Shown piece by piece: positions 61,501 to 64,000 of a stretch of DNA of 64,000 bases. A program made the position numbers and the translations under genes. Positions within the stretch are counted from its first letter, which is position 1. Every line of letters begins with the position of its first letter. The notes below the pieces were generated by a model, which did no database searches, was not told the origin of the DNA, and saw only the letters and a program-made list of their open reading frames with translations. The DNA comes from Nectonema munidae (taxonomy: Eukaryota; Nematomorpha; Nectonematoida; Nectonematidae): the NCBI GenBank assembly GCA_030549495.1, contig JAUIRK010000172.1:186001-250000 (forward strand), in the 5' to 3' direction.

Positions 61501-63133
61501 AGTGATGTAAATAAAGATTCCTAAATTTAAATGTTTCATTCTTTTTCTTACGTTCATTTCTTTTCATCCTAAATTTTCATTTTTTCAAATGTGTTTTTTC
61601 AATATTCCCATTTCAAATATTGCAGGTTTACGGTTCCCCTAGGTAGCCATCAATGGCTATAGTTCTTGGTGAAGGATGTTTTAGAAAAAACTATTAAGAT
61701 AATACGTAATGACCCTTAATTGTTTAATTAGTTAAACAAATTTTAAAAAAAGTCATTAATCACTTTTTTACAGATGATATGCAGCATTTTTATACATAAG
61801 GCACGTAGATTTTTACCTTGACTCTATTACAAGACTTCTTAACGGTTTTAGGACCAGAATTTTGGGATTATAATCATCTCCTTTCTTTTGCGATGGAATT
61901 TTATACACCTAAAATAGGCCATTTTTATTTGATATTGATAGATTTTTATCCTCAAAGGGTTAACTTCGAACTATACTTTGTTCACATTTTATTGTCACTT
62001 TCACTTATCATTTTTTGTATTTATAACACACGATCCTTTTTGATTATTTTTAGTAAAAATCACATCTATAATTTATGCTTTTACTATTAAACTCTTTTGC
62101 ATGTCATTTTGATTTTTTGTCATTAATCGTAGACATGACAATTTATAAACTTTCCTATCGTTTTACTATTATAACGTAAAACTATTTTTTAAATTGAAAA
62201 TCAATAAATTTTGTTCTAGAAAACCACTTTTTCATCAGGATGTCAGTGAAATTCGATGATTTCTGAATGAAAATATCATAGTATTTCTGGATACATCAAC
62301 TGTAAAAAAGGATGTAAAAATGGAATACTCAAGCTCTAAGTCATTAAATATTTTGTCAAAAATACTCCATCGGGATCATTGTAACTCGTGGCCGGCCAGA
62401 TGCGGTCCGCGGCTCTCCTGTTTGGCACCCCTATTCTAGGATTTGGATTCAGAGACAATCTTAATGATGAAAACAGCCTATACTTCTTTTTAACCCTATG
62501 AATAGAAAAAAGTGCACCTTTAATGCCAACGAGATGAATGCTTTATAATTAAGTTTCATATTATTTGTTATAACTTATAAGTTAAACAACGAGTTAACAG
62601 TGAAAGTAATCAAAATAGGAACGTATTATCTGGAATTTGTTTTATTTCTTCTAGACACATTAACCCACTAACCTAAAATTTTGGTCTTCAAATTATTATC
62701 AAGACACAATGAGTCAGCAGTGACCCAGGGAATAAATCGTCTACTTTAAGATACTCATTAACCTTAAAGGTAAAAATCATATCATTAACTAGATTTAAAA
62801 TGAAATAAAGAAACTGCTTACAAAATCTCTTAAGGGCAAATTTGATGCGATTGATTCATCGATGAATTCTGCATGACTTGATATGAGTTATGAGCTTCTT
62901 CTCATTTCACTTTTATTCGTTGAATGCTAGATTCTGCGAAGCTTCGAAAGTGTTTCATGGAAGAATTTTATCTACCGCTTCGCCAGTCTTTAAAGTGTGA
63001 AGGCTTCGACTTCCAAGTGATCGATAATCAATGGCCAATTTCACCTCCTCAACACCTCTTTCCCAACTACTCCAAAATTCTTAGCCATTCAATTGAATAC
63101 AGTCAAAGAGATTCTTCTGGATTCAATTCCATT
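46454..63133 (+). CDS. NWD2-like NACHT/WD40 protein, N-terminal part (4 exons, runs off window)
   Basis: Four exons, 46454-46545, 50037-50281, 58173-58304 and 62931-63133, join in phase with GT-AG borders to give 224 residues. The last two encode KTFKLYLASSHS, then DSAKLRKCFMEEFYLPLRQS and GFDFQVIDNQWPIS. This mirrors the region before the NACHT domain in NWD2 and NWD1 (VFISANPEDT...ERQ...VYPKLREFC...LEFQVIDLYWG). Such STAND ATPases use a NACHT switch and WD40 repeats; the family's role is poorly known, and NACHT and WD40 must lie beyond 64000. The first exon starts MGQSLAKSKELRKEKQHLKK: Gly2, Ala6 and Lys7 fit N-myristoylation, and the basic helix may be a coiled coil. Exon 2 is low-complexity (Ser, Pro, Lys). 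Exons 1-2 are linked to 3-4 only by phase, strand and coding quality. Confidence 0.72.
46546..48250. other. First intron of the NWD2-like gene, 5' part
   Basis: AT-rich and non-coding on both strands. Nothing recognised. Confidence 0.45.
48255..48339. mobile_element. 85-bp hairpin MITE with 5-bp target duplication
   Basis: 31-bp perfect inverted arms (48255-48285 and 48309-48339; core gttgcactatccgtgcatcg) surround a 23-bp loop. The sequence atatg flanks both sides (48250-48254 and 48340-48344). It can fold into a near-perfect hairpin and encodes nothing. Confidence 0.88.
48697..48840 (+). mobile_element. tRNA-derived SINE
   Basis: Shares 'gatactggctttcgataa', 'cgcattaagcctcctttcct' and the tail 'tcgatacaagtggtgcaatt'...gaaccattacc with the copies at 60.2 and 61.3 kb. 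The B box is eroded. Confidence 0.7.
48850..50036. other. First intron of the NWD2-like gene, 3' part
   Basis: AT-rich. A short GGAGA repeat lies at 49229-49249. No gene seen. Confidence 0.45.
50037..50281 (+). CDS. NWD2-like gene, exon 2 (low-complexity linker)
   Basis: Acceptor TTGCGTTTAG; begins by completing an Arg codon. Encodes NDEAKAEERQSEAKDASI, ALRPSPQAQGVDTVRRDKAQ, SPTSPSNSDATQPPKCQTRK and ends YMCFMEMSS in phase 1 before gtgagg. Markedly richer in GC than the flanks, as expected of an exon. Confidence 0.7.
50282..51468. other. Second intron of the NWD2-like gene, 5' part
   Basis: AT-rich, nothing recognised before the CACTA element. Confidence 0.45.
52850..53429 (-). CDS. CACTA-encoded SAM-domain and SAMD3-like segments
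   Basis: Minus-strand frames read FLENEIDGMVFLNLQEKDIL and LMIGNKVGPTKKLMIINH, a good SAM-domain core. After a probable intron (donor gtaagt near 53177) comes FDKLVEEVAYHVISIGDF, then LGRSLYSIYPCIGFPYGRVP. These match the region after SAM in SAMD3-like proteins, where a conserved YP..(G)...W precedes a K/R-rich helix. An acceptor-like attttttttag near 53360 suggests another intron. Whether this is one gene with the transposase or a captured host segment is open. Confidence 0.6.
53699..54336 (-). CDS. CACTA TNP2-like transposase, partial
   Basis: The open frame reads GGVNFAKKPCRNCEVD, then YFSKMYGINNESVLARFPYF, then ITECILHDPMHVLFEGVVK. The last is the DxxH..LEG-type signature of TNP2 transposases. 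Downstream, outside the frame, 53580-53700 reads FPPKFHYLTHFPEQIKKFGP and CLRFEAKHAVFK, the conserved 'W.MRFEAKH..FK' motif. The usual Trp before CLRF is replaced by a stop in this copy. It runs antisense to the host gene. Confidence 0.72.
54342..54535. repeat. C-run-rich insertion inside the CACTA element
   Basis: Four long C runs lie between a left cagcgggtgtggcccc and a right ggctacgccactg, ends resembling those of the hAT-like MITE at 13581-13778. No matching 8-bp flanks were found. Confidence 0.45.
55680..57125 (-). mobile_element. Tigger-like DNA transposon, degenerate
   Basis: TA then CAGTAAAATTTCGTTGTCTC (55678) is a pogo/Tigger-type terminus. On the minus strand the DNA-binding part reads YPDVEEALYFWFK, GPILQTKALKLAKDM and FNCKWLNRFKVRYGI (56750-56960), with a one-base shift near 56910. 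The DDE part has YNIDEFGLFYKLLP near 56650, then GTQKLPLYVIGKSLKPRCFK. QAMDQGVI is near 56240, followed by LDALHLLQRCW at 56110-56140. The second catalytic block (normally DNCPAH) is lost. It belongs to a different Tigger lineage from the 2-3.6 kb one. The right terminus was not found. Confidence 0.75.
57313..57472 (-). mobile_element. tRNA-derived SINE, second family
   Basis: The reverse complement reads gggcaccagtagtacagcgg, ttaggttgtaagatatg and ggtaggttcaatcctatcta. The A and B boxes are recognisable, but the 3' half does not pair as a tRNA. The body 'gagctactggttaatgcctg' differs from the other SINE family. Confidence 0.6.
57480..58172. other. NWD2-like gene intron 2, 3' part
   Basis: AT-rich, no recognisable element. 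Confidence 0.4.
58173..58304 (+). CDS. NWD2-like gene, exon 3
   Basis: Acceptor TCTTCTTTTAAG. Encodes STIYSSIKKFPLEQRRLLLG, KEKEVLPNPEI, KTFKLYLASSHS. Phase 1 on both sides; donor gtaaag after a G. The hydrophobic strand FKLYLASS is where NWD2 has VFISANPED. Confidence 0.75.
58950..60100 (+). mobile_element. piggyBac-like transposase remnant
   Basis: Plus-strand fragments run in piggyBac order: FFTHEIILHI near 59065, NPKKSVTIDEQLVSFRLQCN and FKVYDPKK at 59490-59575, and KKFYVLGLEDQSYFS. The frame shifts within the 59478-59735 reading, and DIVKWALSKNYTVCGTVIVS continues near 59730-59790. Stops and shifts show it is inactive. The TTAA ends could not be placed. Confidence 0.72.
60151..60302 (+). 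mobile_element. tRNA-derived SINE, best-preserved copy
   Basis: Starts gtgggggcgtgagtaaggtt; A-box-like ggttggttaggtactgg and B box gggttcgatccc are intact. The tail 'acaagcggcgcagttgtgcc' ends in TACCTTTACCTTACC. Four other copies of this family lie in the window. Confidence 0.8.
60303..61310. other. NWD2-like gene intron 3, middle
   Basis: AT-rich. A short stretch near 60730-60830 is slightly less so, but no gene could be supported. Confidence 0.4.
61312..61450 (+). mobile_element. tRNA-derived SINE
   Basis: Aligns along its length with the 60151-60302 copy: tgggcgtgagtatgtttggt, gggtttgatcctacatcaag and the tail 'gatacaagcggcgcaattgt'. Confidence 0.8.
61451..62380. other. NWD2-like gene intron 3, further part
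   Basis: AT-rich. The 90-residue frame at 61818-62090 has no recognisable motif and is probably chance. Confidence 0.4.
62388..62436. repeat. hAT-type terminal fragment
   Basis: GC-rich ggccggccagatgcggtccg and gtttggcacccctat resemble the sub-terminal and terminal sequence of widespread hAT elements (…tgcggcccgcg…ttggcacccctg). No partner end was found. Confidence 0.5.
62931..63133 (+). CDS. NWD2-like gene, exon 4
   Basis: Acceptor ATGCTAG completes GAT. Encodes DSAKLRKCFMEEFYLPLRQS, LKCEGFDFQVIDNQWPISPP and SHSIEYSQRDSSGFNSI, ending in phase 0 before gtatgc. The FDFQVIDNQW block equals the LEFQVIDLYWG block of NWD2. The next exon should open with a 'LLGDKYG'-like sequence, which I did not find before 64000. 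Confidence 0.8.
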
Positions 63134-64000
63134 GTATGCCATCTTTTTATCAACATAATTTTTGCATGTATACACAACATTAGGCTGATTCCCATCATAC
63201 ATGATTTTTCGTAATAGATTTCCTTCTGGTATCCATATGTCTTATTTTTAAGGATTTTTAAATGAACCATTAAATTTATAAATCAGGAATCAATAATTTG
63301 CGCGCTTGTAGCAAACTTTCATGTTCCAGGGACCATTAAATTTGTTTTCTCTGAAGGTAAATACAAATTTCTAAAAAAATAAATCCTTTACAACCGTGGA
63401 ATACATCATTTTTTCCAGCAGTTAAGTTTAGAATTGATTAAACCATTGCTTTTTAATATTTAACCCTGTGAAACATTGATTTTCCAAAATCAATCTCTTG
63501 CTGTTCTTTTTGAATGGATATTCATATAAATTAAACAAGGTGATAAATTCGTCGGTCACTTCTAACTCATTTATGCCTGAATGTGTTTAAGTCTTGGTAA
63601 ATTTTTAGCATCATCGACACAGTGGGGGGAAATTTTTTTTAGCCCATATCCAGATTTAATTTTTCGTCCAATCAATTATCTCCGACATCCCCACCCCAAT
63701 ATTTCATTAGAATTAAAATATATCTTAATTCATATTTCGTTTAAATCTATAAAATCTACTTTTTGTACATTTTATTATCGATTCTTTCCCTTATTCAACC
63801 TCTTAAGATTTTGGAAGTGATATATATATATTATAATTAATTTAAACTTTTGGTTTTGTCTTACTGAATTTTTACAGTAATTTTAGGGTTCTCAATCTTT
63901 TATTTTATCCAATCGTATACCGCATTTTCTTCAAATGTTTTGGTGAAACTTATGCCTGATTTAAACGATGCAGCTTCACTATCTTGAAAGAATATTTAAT
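63134..64000. other. Start of the fourth intron of the NWD2-like gene
   Basis: AT-rich, no further coding exon seen up to the window edge. Confidence 0.5.

Noticed and set aside
61818-62090. 90-residue open frame in the NWD2-like intron
   Set aside because: Hydrophobic AT-driven composition, no motif, and no splice sites joining it in phase to exons 3 or 4.

Overview
This window looks like part of the nuclear genome of an AT-rich, intron-containing invertebrate. It has spliced genes with GT-AG introns, a spliced tRNA gene, tRNA-derived SINEs, several LINE families and many kinds of DNA transposon. The element mix, and a repeated-domain family near 18 kb that I recall from copepods and other invertebrates, makes a parasitic copepod (sea louse type) my best guess. 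That is inference, not proof.

Two host protein genes are supported, both on the + strand. The first is the complete coding region of EFTUD2/Snu114, the GTPase of the U5 snRNP. It has 11 coding exons between 14378 and 40176, joins in phase throughout, and gives about 1015 residues. Its last intron (29077-40080) is about 11 kb, packed with transposon remains, a 222-bp AC microsatellite and an intact tRNA-Ile(UAU) gene with its own 14-nt intron. The second is the 5' part of a STAND-type NACHT/WD40 gene resembling NWD2. Four phase-compatible exons (46454-63133) encode an N-terminus with a myristoylation-like start, a low-complexity linker and the conserved pre-NACHT region. The rest lies beyond the window.

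Layout: 1-14.3 kb holds a Tigger-like transposon carrying a TTAA-flanked MITE, two LINEs of different families and a 3.6-kb hAT-like element with perfect 8-bp target duplications and at least four nested insertions. 14.3-40.2 kb is EFTUD2. 40.2-46 kb is intergenic, with a LINE end, a 0.57-kb direct duplication, a SINE and a Merlin/ISXO2-like fragment. 46-64 kb is the NWD-like gene, whose introns hold a hairpin MITE, SINEs, a 4-kb CACTA/EnSpm element with SAM-domain coding sequence, a second Tigger-like element and a piggyBac remnant.

The most unusual signals are a 682-base stretch with no C directly after EFTUD2 exon 1 (possibly an assembly fault), the CACTA element with a SAM domain, and a nested family of terminal-repeat elements built from internal minisatellites. 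I saw no LTR element, Polinton or CRISPR array.
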